64,000 nucleotides of DNA from NCBI RefSeq assembly GCF_001417735.1, contig NZ_BBUZ01000023.1, forward strand, positions 533,570 through 597,569, given 5' to 3'. Source of the DNA: Streptomyces sp. NBRC 110028 (lineage in GTDB: Bacteria > Actinomycetota > Actinomycetes > Streptomycetales > Streptomycetaceae). Under the pieces are notes generated by a model. It was not told the DNA's origin, made no database searches, and was given only the letters and a program-made list of their open reading frames with translations. Position 1 is the stretch's first letter. Every line of letters starts with the position of its first letter. Below are positions 1-8,085 of the stretch, piece after piece. The position numbers were made by a program, and so were the translations under genes.

Positions 1-583
1 CCAGCAGCTCCCGGGTGCGCCGCTCCGCGTCCCAGTCGCGGGTCGCGCGGCTGAAGAGGCGGGTCGCCCCGGGGATCGCGAGCAGCCCCGTGGGCACCGC
101 GGTGCGCTGCGGGCGCCGCTCGGGCAGCGCGGGCGAGACCAGGGTGAGGCTGCGCACCAGGTCCGGCCGCACGGCCGCGACGCGGATGGCGACCGTGCCA
201 CCCATGGAGTTCCCGGCCAGATGCACCGGGGCGCGGCCGCTCGCGTCGAGGTGGCGGATGACGGCCCGGGCGTGGCCGGATATGGAGTAGTCGCCGTCGT
301 CGGGCGGCGGGGAGTCGCCGAATCCGGGCAGGTCGGGGGCCTCGATGTCCAGCCGGTCGGCGAGCTGTTCCATCAGCGGCGACCAGTTCTGCGAACATCC
401 GCCCAGCCCGTGGAGAAACACCGCGGGCGGCAGGCCTGAAACCACGGGCGGACGGGTACGCACGTTCAGCGTGAGACCGGGCAGGCTGGTGGTGCGGAGC
501 TTTTCACCCGCCCCGACCCGCACGGGCCGCGCTGGGGACACCGCGGCGACGATGCGGGCTTCCGGCGGCTCGGTCGAAGACAT
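1..583 (-). CDS. alpha/beta hydrolase, C-terminus cut by window edge
   Basis: The reading frame opens at an ATG at 583 and runs off the left edge, leaving about 194 codons. The translation shows a classical alpha/beta-hydrolase core: an oxyanion-side HGLGG motif near residue 58, a DLPGFGDS loop, and the nucleophile elbow GNSMGG with the presumed catalytic Ser. The acid and His lie outside the window. The substrate cannot be told. The start is supported by a TAACAT box six bases upstream, so the mRNA is probably leaderless. It is transcribed away from the small gene at 716. Family assignment is secure; function is open. Confidence 0.85.
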   Translation of the reverse strand, partial: MSSTEPPEARIVAAVSPARPVRVGAGEKLRTTSLPGLTLNVRTRPPVVSGLPPAVFLHGLGGCSQNWSPLMEQLADRLDIEAPDLPGFGDSPPPDDGDYSISGHARAVIRHLDASGRAPVHLAGNSMGGTVAIRVAAVRPDLVRSLTLVSPALPERRPQRTAVPTGLLAIPGATRLFSRATRDWDAERRTRELL

Positions 584-589
584 GCCGCA

Positions 590-595
590 ATGTTA
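590..595 (-). promoter_or_regulatory. -10 box of leaderless promoter for the alpha/beta hydrolase
   Basis: TAACAT on the minus strand, followed by six bases and then the ATG at 583. No ribosome-binding site fits between them, which points to a transcript starting at or next to the start codon. Confidence 0.55.
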
Positions 596-715
596 CGAGA
601 CGATCACATGGCTGACCGTGTGTTCACGCTCACAGACCACGTAGCGTCCGAAAGTGACCTCTCCTAGGCTCGTACATACACAGAGGCGATCATCTGCCTC
701 TGGGAAGGGGAGTAC

Positions 716-946
716 ATGACCGTCGATCCGAGCGACCCCGAGACCTTCACGAACGCCCTCGAGAACAACGACGACCCCGCCCTCCGCAGCGTCGAGGCCC
801 CCGAGGCGGACGCCGCTGAACAGCACCATGACCTCGTCCCCCACCGCGACGACCCTCGGACCGCCGACGAACCGCTGGAGGCCAATGAGGCCGACCGCGC
901 GGAGCAGGCCCGGGTCGTCGAGGAGAACGAGGAGGACTACCGATGA
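716..946 (+). CDS. small acidic hypothetical protein (76 aa)
   Basis: A 76-residue, strongly acidic protein rich in Asp, Glu and Ala, with no Cys, no membrane segment and no recognisable domain. It is probably disordered. The start ATG is preceded by a good Shine-Dalgarno sequence (GGAAGGGGAG), and a TAGGCT box at 665-670 could be its promoter. Codon use is typical of the window, which supports real coding. It lies divergently from the hydrolase and upstream of the TetR gene. I do not recognise a function. Confidence 0.7.
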   Translation: MTVDPSDPETFTNALENNDDPALRSVEAPEADAAEQHHDLVPHRDDPRTADEPLEANEADRAEQARVVEENEEDYR

Positions 947-1080
947 CCAGCACCCTTTGTGGGCTTTCATAGTGTCCAGTCCGTGAAAATCTCCGCACGG
1001 ACGGCGCGCGGCCCTGTTACCCAAAAGTACGATGGCGGGCGCGGTGGACACCGTGCTCGGAACATTCAATGGGAGGCGGC

Positions 1081-1722
1081 GTGACAGCCATCGAGCAGAC
1101 CGAGGCGCGCCCGCGGGGTACGCGCCTGCCGCGCCGAGCCCGACGCAATCAGCTCCTGGGGGCCGCCCAGGAGGTCTTTGTCGCACAGGGCTACCACGCG
1201 GCCGCGATGGACGACATCGCCGAGCGTGCGGGAGTCAGCAAGCCCGTGCTCTACCAGCACTTCCCGGGCAAGCTGGAGCTGTATCTCGCCCTGCTCGACC
1301 AGCACTGCGACGCCCTGCTGCAGGCGGTCCGCACCGCGCTCGCCTCGACCACCGAGAACAAGCAGCGGGTGGCCGCCACCATGGACGCCTACTTCGCGTA
1401 CGTCGAGGAGGAGGGCGGCGCCTTCCGGCTCGTCTTCGAGTCCGACCTCACCAACGAGCCCGCCGTGCGCGAGCGCGTGGACCGGGTCTCGCTCCAGTGC
1501 GCCGAGGCCATCAGCGAGGTCATCGCGGAGGACACCGGGCTGTCCAAGGACGAGTCCATGCTGCTGGCCGTCGGCCTCGGCGGCGTCTCCCAGGTCGTCG
1601 CCCGCTACTGGCTCTCCAGCGGCAGCGCCGTCCCCCGGGACACCGCTATGCAGTTGCTCACCTCGCTCGCCTGGCGCGGTATCGCGGGCTTCCCGCTGCA
1701 CGGAGCGGAGAGCGGGACGTAA
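1081..1722 (+). CDS. TetR/AcrR family transcriptional regulator
   Basis: 213 residues from GTG at 1081. This start is chosen over ATG 1069 because GGGAGG sits six bases before it. The N-terminal helix-turn-helix is clear (the stretch MDDIAERAGVSKPVLYQHF at about residues 43-61), after an Arg-rich arm. The remaining 140 residues form the usual all-helical ligand-binding and dimerisation domain. The ligand is unknown. Downstream lie the DUF3107 gene and then the ferritin-like/helicase pair; I recall the same set around Rv3208 in M. tuberculosis, so this is probably the orthologous conserved regulator rather than a drug-efflux repressor. No efflux gene is adjacent. Confidence 0.88.
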   Translation: MTAIEQTEARPRGTRLPRRARRNQLLGAAQEVFVAQGYHAAAMDDIAERAGVSKPVLYQHFPGKLELYLALLDQHCDALLQAVRTALASTTENKQRVAATMDAYFAYVEEEGGAFRLVFESDLTNEPAVRERVDRVSLQCAEAISEVIAEDTGLSKDESMLLAVGLGGVSQVVARYWLSSGSAVPRDTAMQLLTSLAWRGIAGFPLHGAESGT

Positions 1723-1837
1723 GGCCTGTTCGCTGCGGGCTTGGCCCGCGCCGCCCAGCGGGCCCGGTTCCCGGGCTAATGTGTGCTGCGTACAGCGCGG
1801 ACGCCGCGCACCAACTGACCGTCGGAGGGACAAGGCC

Positions 1838-2065
1838 GTGGAGGTCAAGATCGGCGTGCAGCACGCGCCCCGCGAGATCACCTTGGAGAGCGGGCAGTCT
1901 GCCGAGGATGTCGAGCGTGCGGTGGCCGCCGCGCTCGCTGGCAAGGCGCAGGTGCTGAGCCTGTCGGACGAACACGGCCGCAAGGTCCTGGTTCCGGCCG
2001 ACCGTCTCGCCTACGTCGAGATCGGCGAGCCGAGCACCCGTAAGGTCGGCTTCAGCGCTCTCTGA
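1838..2065 (+). CDS. DUF3107 family small protein
   Basis: 75 residues from GTG 1838, with GGAGGG at 1824-1829 as ribosome-binding site. The sequence VEVKIGVQHAPREITLE at the N-terminus and the ATP-independent alpha/beta layout match the actinobacterial DUF3107 family (TB9.4 / Rv3208A in M. tuberculosis). The function of the family is unknown to me. It follows the TetR gene by about 115 bases and is closed by a strong hairpin, so it may be a short transcript of its own. Confidence 0.85.
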   Translation: MEVKIGVQHAPREITLESGQSAEDVERAVAAALAGKAQVLSLSDEHGRKVLVPADRLAYVEIGEPSTRKVGFSAL

Positions 2066-2080
2066 GCGGATCACGCGCAA

Positions 2081-2126
2081 CGGCGGCGGGGCCCGGTGGG
2101 ATTTCTCTCACCGGGCCCCGCCGCCG
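2081..2126 (+). terminator. strong hairpin terminator after DUF3107 gene
   Basis: Perfect 18-bp stem (2081-2098 with 2109-2126) and a 10-base loop, starting 15 bases after the stop codon. There is no T tract, as is common in Streptomyces. Confidence 0.8.
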
Positions 2127-2262
2127 TCGTGCGCCGTCGCGCCGCGGCCCGCTCTCCCGATCCCCCTCGATCAGGGTTGCCCCCGCCTGGCCCCGGGTAG
2201 GACCGGCACGACCGACGCGTGATCACGCTTCGGTCCCGATCCGCTCACGGGAAGGACGCGCC

Positions 2263-2532
2263 ATGATCTTCTGGGAGGCGCTCGGCTCGGCACTGATCGG
2301 TCTCGCCATCGCGTACGGGGCGAGTCACCGGCTGTCCCGCCGACTGCCCGCCACGCCCCTCGTCCTGTCCACCGGCCCCGCCGCCGCGTTCTTCGGCGCG
2401 ATGATCGCCCACACCGTGCTGGGCTCGGGCCACTCGGCGGTCGTGCTGATGGTCGCGCTCGGCTTCGCCGCCGCCCTGCTGTCGCTGCTCGTCCGGCCCC
2501 GGGCCGGACGCCGCCGGTCGGTCCCGGCCTGA
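2263..2532 (+). CDS. small integral membrane protein (89 aa)
   Basis: 89 residues with three predicted membrane helices (about 5-22, 33-52 and 58-77) and a basic tail (RPRAGRRRS). GGGAAGG lies shortly before the ATG. No catalytic motif is visible. It stands alone between two hairpins and converges on the ferritin-like gene. Typical streptomycete small membrane protein of unknown function. Confidence 0.7.
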   Translation: MIFWEALGSALIGLAIAYGASHRLSRRLPATPLVLSTGPAAAFFGAMIAHTVLGSGHSAVVLMVALGFAAALLSLLVRPRAGRRRSVPA

Positions 2533-2572
2533 AGCCACGGCTCAGGCACGGCCCGCCGAGGCGCGGTGCGCG

Positions 2573-2596
2573 AGGGCTCCGGGGTCCCGGAGCCCT
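2573..2596 (+). terminator. rho-independent type terminator
   Basis: 11-bp perfect stem (2573-2583 with 2586-2596) followed by TTTCT, lying between the convergent genes at 2532 and 2640. It probably ends the upstream plus-strand transcript and may act on the minus strand too. Confidence 0.7.
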
Positions 2597-2639
2597 TTCT
2601 CACGCCCCCGCGCAGGACCCAGGCCCTGGCCGGCGGATG

Positions 2640-3374
2640 TCAAGCGGCCAGGCCCAGCGCCGACATCCGCTTGGTGTGCGCCTCGGTGATCCGCGAGAAC
2701 ATCCGGCCGACCTCGGCCAGGTCGAAGCCGTCGGCCAGCCCGCCCACCAGCATCGTGGACAGCGCGTCACGGTCGGCGACCACCCGCTGCGCCTGGGACA
2801 GCGCCTCGCCCATCAGCCGCCGGGCCCACAGCGCCAGCCGCCCGCCGACCCGCGGGTCGGCCTCGATCGCGGCCCGCACCTTCTCCACCGCGAAACTCGC
2901 GTGGCCGGTGTCGTCCAGCACCTGGAGCACCAGGTCGCGGGTGTCCGAGTCGAGCCGGGCCGCCACCTCGCGGTAGAAGTCACTGGCGATCGAGTCGCCC
3001 ACGTACGCCTTGACCAGGCCCTCCAGCCAGTCGGACGGCGCGGTCTGGCGGTGGAACCCGTCCAGCGCCGCCGCGAACGGCTCCATCGCCGCGGTCGGCT
3101 CCTCGCCGACCGCCGCCAGCCGGTCCCGCAGCCGCTCGAAGTGGTGGAACTCGGCCGACGCCATCTTCGCCAGCTCCGCCTTGTCCTCCAGCGTGGGCGC
3201 CAGCTTGGCGTCCTCAGCGAGCCGCTCGAACGCGGCCAGCTCGCCATAGGCGAGCGCCCCGAGCAGGTCCACCACCGCGGCCCGGTACTGCGGCTCGGCG
3301 GCGGCCGTCTCCCAGTCCTGGGCGGCGATCCCGGTCGGGGTCTTCTCGGTCTCAGGCGTATCAGACGTCTCCAT
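2640..3374 (-). CDS. ferritin-like fold protein, MiaE_2 type
   Basis: 244 residues from ATG 3374 (GTG 3383 in the same frame is possible). An all-helical ferritin-like protein: Glu-bearing helices GELAAFERLAED, ASAEFHHFERL and a later DTGHASFAVEK supply the E, ExxH and ExxH-like positions expected of a di-iron site. The family is named after tRNA-(ms2io6A)-hydroxylase (MiaE) by similarity of fold, but no substrate has been established for the actinobacterial members as far as I know. It is divergent from the DEAD-box helicase across a 369-bp gap, a pairing I recall also in mycobacteria (Rv3210c with Rv3211). Confidence 0.8.
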   Translation of the reverse strand: METSDTPETEKTPTGIAAQDWETAAAEPQYRAAVVDLLGALAYGELAAFERLAEDAKLAPTLEDKAELAKMASAEFHHFERLRDRLAAVGEEPTAAMEPFAAALDGFHRQTAPSDWLEGLVKAYVGDSIASDFYREVAARLDSDTRDLVLQVLDDTGHASFAVEKVRAAIEADPRVGGRLALWARRLMGEALSQAQRVVADRDALSTMLVGGLADGFDLAEVGRMFSRITEAHTKRMSALGLAA

Positions 3375-3743
3375 GGAGCGCACAATAGTCCGCCGGACGG
3401 GGCGAGGAAGGCCCTGGTCAGCCAAGTCCCCCCACACCCCGGTTCGGGTTGCCCGGTCACAGATGCGCACTTCCGGGGTACAGTGGTATTTGCACCCGTC
3501 GAGTATCGGCGGGTCGTTCCACGAATGCGGATGCCCGGTCGGTGGCCCGATCGGCTCCAATACCCGACCGCTCTCCGCGCGGCGCGCATCTTCACATGTG
3601 CACGGCAGGAGGGAACCGCTCGCGGCGTGAGCGCTCGAGCGAGGGCAGTGGTCCCGCGCCGAACCGGCCAAGGCCGGTGTAACCGGGCGCAGTGCGACCC
3701 CCTTCGCCGCCTCCCGCCGCGTCTCACAGAAGAGGCAAGCATC
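3375..3743. other. divergent intergenic region before the helicase
   Basis: 369 bases between the ferritin-like gene and the helicase. It holds a TACAGT box at 3479-3484 that could be a plus-strand -10 element, which would give the helicase mRNA a leader of about 250 bases. An AGGAGGG at 3607-3613 precedes an in-frame GTG (3627), but GC at third codon positions from there to 3743 is clearly lower than in the helicase body. I see no other convincing gene. Confidence 0.5.
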
Positions 3744-5729
3744 CTGACCACTTTCCGAGAACTCGGGATCCTTCCCGAGACAGCCGAGGCCCTTGAGGCC
3801 GTCGGCATCACGTCCCCGTTCCCCATCCAGGAGATGACGCTCCCGGTCGCCCTCTCCGGCTCCGACGTCATCGGCCAGGCCAAGACCGGCACCGGCAAGA
3901 CGCTGGGCTTCGGCCTTCCGCTGCTGGAGCGTGTCGTCGTCCCCGCGGACGTCGAGGCGGGCCGGGCCAAGCCCGAGCAGCTGACCGACGCCCCGCAGGC
4001 GCTCGTGGTCGTCCCCACCCGCGAGCTGTGCCAGCAGGTCACCAACGACCTGCTGACCGCCGGTAAGGCCCGCGCCGTCCGGGTGCTGTCGATCTACGGC
4101 GGCCGCGCGTACGAACCGCAGGTCGAGGCCCTGAAGAAGGGCGTCGACGTGATCGTCGGCACCCCCGGCCGGCTGCTCGACCTCGCGGGCCAGAAGAAGC
4201 TGCGGCTCTCGTCCGTCAAGGCGCTCGTCCTCGACGAGGCCGACGAGATGCTCGACCTGGGCTTCCTGCCCGACGTCGAGAAGATCATCAACATGCTCCC
4301 GGCCAAGCGCCAGACCATGCTGTTCTCGGCGACCATGCCGGGCGCCGTCATCGGTCTCGCCCGCCGCTACATGTCGCAGCCCACGCACATCCGCGCCACC
4401 GCGCCGGACGACGAGGGCCAGACGGTCGCCAACACGACCCAGCACGTCTTCCGCGCCCACTCCATGGACAAGCCGGAGGTCGTGTCGCGCGTGCTGCAGG
4501 CGGAGGGCCGCGGCCTCGCGATGGTCTTCTGCCGCACGAAGCGGACCGCCGCCGACATCGCCGACCAGCTCGCCCGCCGCGGGTTCGCCTCCGGCGCGGT
4601 CCACGGCGACCTCGGCCAGGGCGCCCGCGAGCAGGCGCTGCGCGCCTTCCGCAACGGCAAGGTCGACGTCCTGGTCTGCACCGATGTCGCCGCGCGCGGC
4701 ATCGATGTCGAGGGCGTCACCCATGTGATCAATTACCAGTCCCCCGAGGACGAGAAGACCTATCTGCACCGCATCGGCCGCACCGGCCGCGCGGGCGCCT
4801 CGGGTACGGCCATCACGCTCGTCGACTGGGACGACATCCCGCGCTGGCAGCTGATCAACAAGGCGCTGGACCTGCCGTTCAACGACCCGGAGGAGACGTA
4901 CTCGACCTCCGCGCACCTGTACGAGCTGCTGAGCATCCCGGAGGGCACCACCGGTGTCCTGCCGCGCGCCGAGCGCACCCGGGCCGGGCTGGCGGCCGAG
5001 GAGGTCGAGGACCTCGGCGAGACCGGCGGCCGCGGCCGCCGCTCCCCCGCCACGGAGGAGCGCCCCGCGCGCCCCACCCGCACCCCGCGGGTCCGCCGCC
5101 GCACCCGCGGCGGCCAGTCGGTGGACGGCTCGGCCCCGGCCGCCCCCGAGGCCGAGGGCGCCGAGTCCGCGACGGAGCCGCGCCGCCCGCGCCGCCGTCG
5201 CCGCACCCGGTCCGGTGCGGCGGCCGACGCGGACGCGGCGGCCGTCACCGCCGTCGACACGGCGGAGGCCCCTGCGGTGGAGGCCCCTGCGGTGGAGACC
5301 CCGGCGGCGGAGGCTCCGGCGGATGCCGCGCCGGAGGAGACCCCCGCCAAGCCCCGGCGCCGCCGCACCCGCGCCAAGGCCGACGCCGCCGAAACGGCCG
5401 TCGCCACCGCCGAGGGCACGACGGAGACAGCCGAGGAAGCCCCGGCCAAGCCCCGCCGCCGCACCCGGGCGAAGGCGGCCGAGACGGCCGAGGCCGGAGC
5501 CGAGGCGGCGGAGACCGCCACGGCCGCGCCGCGTCGCCGTAGCCGGGCCAAGGCCGCCACGGCCGAGACGGCGGAAGCGGAGGCCGAGGCCCCCGCCAAG
5601 CCGCGCCGTCGCACCCGTACGGCGGCCAAGGCCACGGAGCCGACCGCTCAGCCCGACGAGGCCGAGGCGAAGCCCGTACGCCGCCGCACCCGCACCCGCG
5701 CGGCGGCGGAAGCCACACCCGAGGCCTGA
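3744..5729 (+). CDS. DEAD-box ATP-dependent RNA helicase with long basic repeat tail
   Basis: About 661 residues. All core motifs are present: Q motif near residues 21-30, Walker A AKTGTGKT (46-53), PTRELC, LDEADEML (about 160), SATMP, and the C-terminal HRIGRTGRAG. After the two RecA domains comes a tail of about 240 residues made of Ala/Glu/Thr-rich spacers alternating with Arg-rich blocks such as KPRRRTRAK, probably an RNA-binding disordered region. The start is uncertain: CTG 3744 is eight bases after AGAGG and begins the conserved TTFRELGIL segment; GTG 3627 would add 39 Arg-rich residues with weaker codon bias. RhlE-like role in RNA remodelling or cold response is likely from the family. 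Confidence 0.88.
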   Translation: MTTFRELGILPETAEALEAVGITSPFPIQEMTLPVALSGSDVIGQAKTGTGKTLGFGLPLLERVVVPADVEAGRAKPEQLTDAPQALVVVPTRELCQQVTNDLLTAGKARAVRVLSIYGGRAYEPQVEALKKGVDVIVGTPGRLLDLAGQKKLRLSSVKALVLDEADEMLDLGFLPDVEKIINMLPAKRQTMLFSATMPGAVIGLARRYMSQPTHIRATAPDDEGQTVANTTQHVFRAHSMDKPEVVSRVLQAEGRGLAMVFCRTKRTAADIADQLARRGFASGAVHGDLGQGAREQALRAFRNGKVDVLVCTDVAARGIDVEGVTHVINYQSPEDEKTYLHRIGRTGRAGASGTAITLVDWDDIPRWQLINKALDLPFNDPEETYSTSAHLYELLSIPEGTTGVLPRAERTRAGLAAEEVEDLGETGGRGRRSPATEERPARPTRTPRVRRRTRGGQSVDGSAPAAPEAEGAESATEPRRPRRRRRTRSGAAADADAAAVTAVDTAEAPAVEAPAVETPAAEAPADAAPEETPAKPRRRRTRAKADAAETAVATAEGTTETAEEAPAKPRRRTRAKAAETAEAGAEAAETATAAPRRRSRAKAATAETAEAEAEAPAKPRRRTRTAAKATEPTAQPDEAEAKPVRRRTRTRAAAEATPEA

Positions 5730-5746
5730 CGGCCACAGCACCCGAC

Positions 5747-5779
5747 GGGGCCTGATCCGCACACCGCGGATCAGGCCCC
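5747..5779 (+). terminator. hairpin terminator after the helicase
   Basis: Perfect 14-bp stem (5747-5760 with 5766-5779), loop of five bases, 17 bases after the stop codon. Confidence 0.75.
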
Positions 5780-5837
5780 GGGCATGTGGGGCACCGGGCA
5801 CAACGCCCCGTTCACGCCCCGTTCTCCGCGTCCTGTA

Positions 5838-5843
5838 TAGCCT
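5838..5843 (+). promoter_or_regulatory. -10 box of leaderless promoter for the hydrolase at 5851
   Basis: TAGCCT followed by seven bases and the ATG at 5851. No Shine-Dalgarno sequence is present. Confidence 0.6.
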
Positions 5844-5850
5844 CGTCTCC

Positions 5851-6714
5851 ATGAGCAGGCCGCCGTTCCTCACCCTCCCCTCGGGCGCCCGCGCCCTCCG
5901 GCTGTCGACCGCGCGCGGCGAGTTCGCCGTGCATGACGCACCACCGGGGCGCTCCGCGCGCGGGACCGTGCTGCTGGTGCCGGGGTTCACCGGGAGCAAG
6001 GAGGACTTCATCGCGCTCCTGGAGCCGCTGGCCGCCGCCGGTTTCCGGGCGGTCGCGGTCGACGGGCGGGGGCAGTACGAGAGTCCCGGGCCGCGCGACG
6101 AGGCCGCCTACGCGCAGGAGGAGCTGGCGCGGGATCTGCTCGCCCAGGCGGCGGCGCTGGCGGACGGCGCGGGGCCGGTGCATGTGCTGGGGCACTCGCT
6201 GGGCGGGCTGATCGCACGGGCCGCCGTGCTGCGCGACCCCGCCGCCTTCGCCTCGCTCACGATCATGAGTTCCGGTCCCGCCGCCATCGCGCCCCCGCAG
6301 CAGCAGCGCACCAAGCTGCTGATCGACGCGCTGAGCGTGATGGACATGGAGTCCGTCTGGCAGGCGATGCGCGAACTCGATCCGCCCGAGGCGGCCGATG
6401 AGGTGACGCCGCCCGGCGTACGGGACTTTCTGCACGCGCGCTGGATGGGCACCGTTCCGGAGCAGCTGATGGCCACCGGGCGGCAGCTGAACGGTGAGCC
6501 GGACCGGGTCGGGGAGCTGGCCGCGACGGCGCTCCCGAAGCATGTGCTGTCGGGAGAGGTGGACTACGCCTGGCCGGTGCGGCTGATGGACGCGATGGCG
6601 GAGCGGCTGTCCGCCCGCCGGACCGTGATCGAGGGCGCGGAACACTCCCCCAACGCGGAGCGGCCGCACCCCACGGCCGACGCGCTGATCTCCTTCTGGC
6701 AGGAGGCCGGCTAG
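5851..6714 (+). CDS. alpha/beta hydrolase (287 aa)
   Basis: A full-length alpha/beta hydrolase. Visible motifs: LLVPGFTGSKEDF (oxyanion loop), VDGRGQYES, nucleophile elbow GHSLGG, acid in the SGEVDYAWPV segment and the terminal His in EGAEHSPN. No signal peptide. The missing ribosome-binding site and the TAGCCT box seven bases upstream suggest leaderless translation. The final codons overlap the convergent NYN-domain gene by four bases at a shared CTAG. The substrate is unknown; the short helical cap is like that of esterases and lactonases. Confidence 0.88.
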   Translation: MSRPPFLTLPSGARALRLSTARGEFAVHDAPPGRSARGTVLLVPGFTGSKEDFIALLEPLAAAGFRAVAVDGRGQYESPGPRDEAAYAQEELARDLLAQAAALADGAGPVHVLGHSLGGLIARAAVLRDPAAFASLTIMSSGPAAIAPPQQQRTKLLIDALSVMDMESVWQAMRELDPPEAADEVTPPGVRDFLHARWMGTVPEQLMATGRQLNGEPDRVGELAATALPKHVLSGEVDYAWPVRLMDAMAERLSARRTVIEGAEHSPNAERPHPTADALISFWQEAG

Positions 6715-7640
6715 TACTGCGCCTGCAGGTGCTCCCAGAAGCCGTCCCGCAGCGCCCGCCGCAGATCGGCGTGGGCACGCAGGGACAGCCGCAGCATCCC
6801 CTCCGCGTCGATCAGCAGCTCCTGGTCGACCGAGCCGGGCAGATAGGGGTGGCCGGGCAGCAGCTCGGCGAGACTTTCGCGGCCGCGCGCGGAGAGCCAC
6901 TGGGCGGCGATCTGCGCGCCGATGAAGCGCACCTCGTCGCGGGAGGGCGCGGGCCCGCACAGCGGGCTGTCGCCGTTCGGCTCGTAGCCGGTCGCCCGCC
7001 GGGTGACGTACGGCTTGCAGAAGTCGAGGTCGAAGGTGCGCTGGCTGTCGACCTCCCACAGCAGCGGCTCGGCCTGGTTCCGCCCGTCGAGGGCCTCGAT
7101 GCCCCACAGGTGGACGCGCGCTCCGTAGCCCTGCGCGGCCTCGACGGCGGAGACCAGGTCCTCGTCGCCGCCGATCAGCACGGCGTCGCCGATCGCCCGG
7201 TGCCGGGCGAGGGATTCGAGGTCGGAGCGGATGAGTGAGTCGACGCCCTTCTGCTGGTTGTTGGCGTTGAGGTTGCCCAGCCGGACCTTGACGTCGGGCA
7301 GCTCGGCGATGCTCTGCTGCTCGGGGGTGTGGATGCGGCGCCGGGCCCCGTCGAACCAGTAGACCCGCAGCAACCGGCTGTCCGGGAAGATCGTCCGGGC
7401 CTTGTCGATGAACGCCTCGATGATCCCTTCCGCGTCGAGCTCGAAGGCCCGGCGGTCCTCCGTCCCGGCGACGAGCCGCCCGGCGGCGGCGTAGACGTAT
7501 CCGGCGTCCACGAAGATCGCATGAGTGGACGGCGTGGTCGCGACCTCGGCGAGCACGCGCTGCAGCAGCTCATTGGTGCGCTCGATGCCGTCGACGATCG
7601 AGGCGAGGTCTGGTTGGCCCGCAGGCATCACGTCACTCAT
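6711..7640 (-). CDS. NYN-domain (PIN-like) ribonuclease-type protein
   Basis: 309 residues from ATG 7640 (ATG 7628 is an alternative). The N-terminal half is a NYN/PIN-like nuclease domain: AIFVDAGYVYAAAG carries the first acidic residue and DAVLIGGDEDLVSAVEAA the later Asp/Glu pair. The last 90 residues are helical, contain GAQIAAQWLSARGR, and could bind nucleic acid, but I cannot assign a domain. NYN proteins are thought to process RNA. The stop codon lies in the palindrome CTAG, shared with the stop of the convergent hydrolase. Confidence 0.82.
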   Translation of the reverse strand: MSDVMPAGQPDLASIVDGIERTNELLQRVLAEVATTPSTHAIFVDAGYVYAAAGRLVAGTEDRRAFELDAEGIIEAFIDKARTIFPDSRLLRVYWFDGARRRIHTPEQQSIAELPDVKVRLGNLNANNQQKGVDSLIRSDLESLARHRAIGDAVLIGGDEDLVSAVEAAQGYGARVHLWGIEALDGRNQAEPLLWEVDSQRTFDLDFCKPYVTRRATGYEPNGDSPLCGPAPSRDEVRFIGAQIAAQWLSARGRESLAELLPGHPYLPGSVDQELLIDAEGMLRLSLRAHADLRRALRDGFWEHLQAQY

Positions 7641-7738
7641 ACGCGGTTCATTCTCCGGGCCCCCGCGGGAGGGGCACAACCGGACTCCGTCTCATCGGCG
7701 CCCGACCAGGGAATACTTAGTTTGGCGAAAAATTTCAT

Positions 7739-7744
7739 TAGCGT
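7739..7744 (+). promoter_or_regulatory. probable -10 box for the 51-aa gene
   Basis: TAGCGT inside an unusually AT-rich stretch (7711-7760). Seventeen bases upstream is CTTAGT, a weak -35 match. This would give a leader of about 110 bases containing the hairpin at 7787-7812. Confidence 0.4.
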
Positions 7745-7786
7745 AGGGAATCTTTTCAGGGCATGCTTGGTTGAACAAGTTGTGGA

Positions 7787-7812
7787 AACACGGGGCAGTG
7801 AAGCCCCGTGTT
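7787..7812 (+). promoter_or_regulatory. 5' leader hairpin of the 51-aa gene
   Basis: Perfect 10-bp stem AACACGGGGC/GCCCCGTGTT with loop AGTGAA, 48 bases before the TTG start. Because the ribosome-binding site follows later, it is a possible mRNA-stability or regulatory element rather than an attenuator. Confidence 0.5.
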
Positions 7813-7860
7813 CCGTATACACAAGTTCTCCAGCAGGAGGATCAGACGAAGGGAGAAGCC

Positions 7861-8016
7861 TTGCAGCGCTTCGAGATCATGCGCCTTGACGATGTCGACG
7901 GGAACGCCGTGGACAGCACCGTCGTGGACGCCGCCTCCGTCAATGGGATCGTGCAGCAGGCCGCCGCGATCGGCCAGCGCATCTACATCCGTCCAGCCGA
8001 AACCGCCGCCCGGTAG
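7861..8016 (+). CDS. small hypothetical protein (51 aa), TTG start
   Basis: 51 residues beginning at TTG 7861, with AAGGGAG five to eleven bases upstream. The frame stays open back to 7771, but the leader is AT-rich and lacks codon bias, so the TTG is preferred. The protein is mixed alpha/beta in character (QRFEIMRLDDVDG at the start, GQRIYIRPAE near the end), with no Cys, no membrane segment and no export signal. I do not recognise a family. It is preceded by a long structured leader and followed by a hairpin, so it is a single-gene transcript. Confidence 0.7.
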   Translation: MQRFEIMRLDDVDGNAVDSTVVDAASVNGIVQQAAAIGQRIYIRPAETAAR

Positions 8017-8085
8017 TACCACCGACGCAGAAGCAGCAGACAAAGACGCAGACGCCGGCGAGTCACCGACGAGAAGAGTGACGCG

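Noticed and set aside
2637..3743. Upstream extension of the helicase frame
   Set aside because: Antisense to the ferritin-like gene up to 3374, then intergenic DNA without codon bias.
2640..6011. 1123-codon minus-strand frame across the helicase
   Set aside because: Only the last 244 codons (from 3374) are a real gene; the rest is antisense to the helicase, with Arg/Gly-rich shadow sequence.
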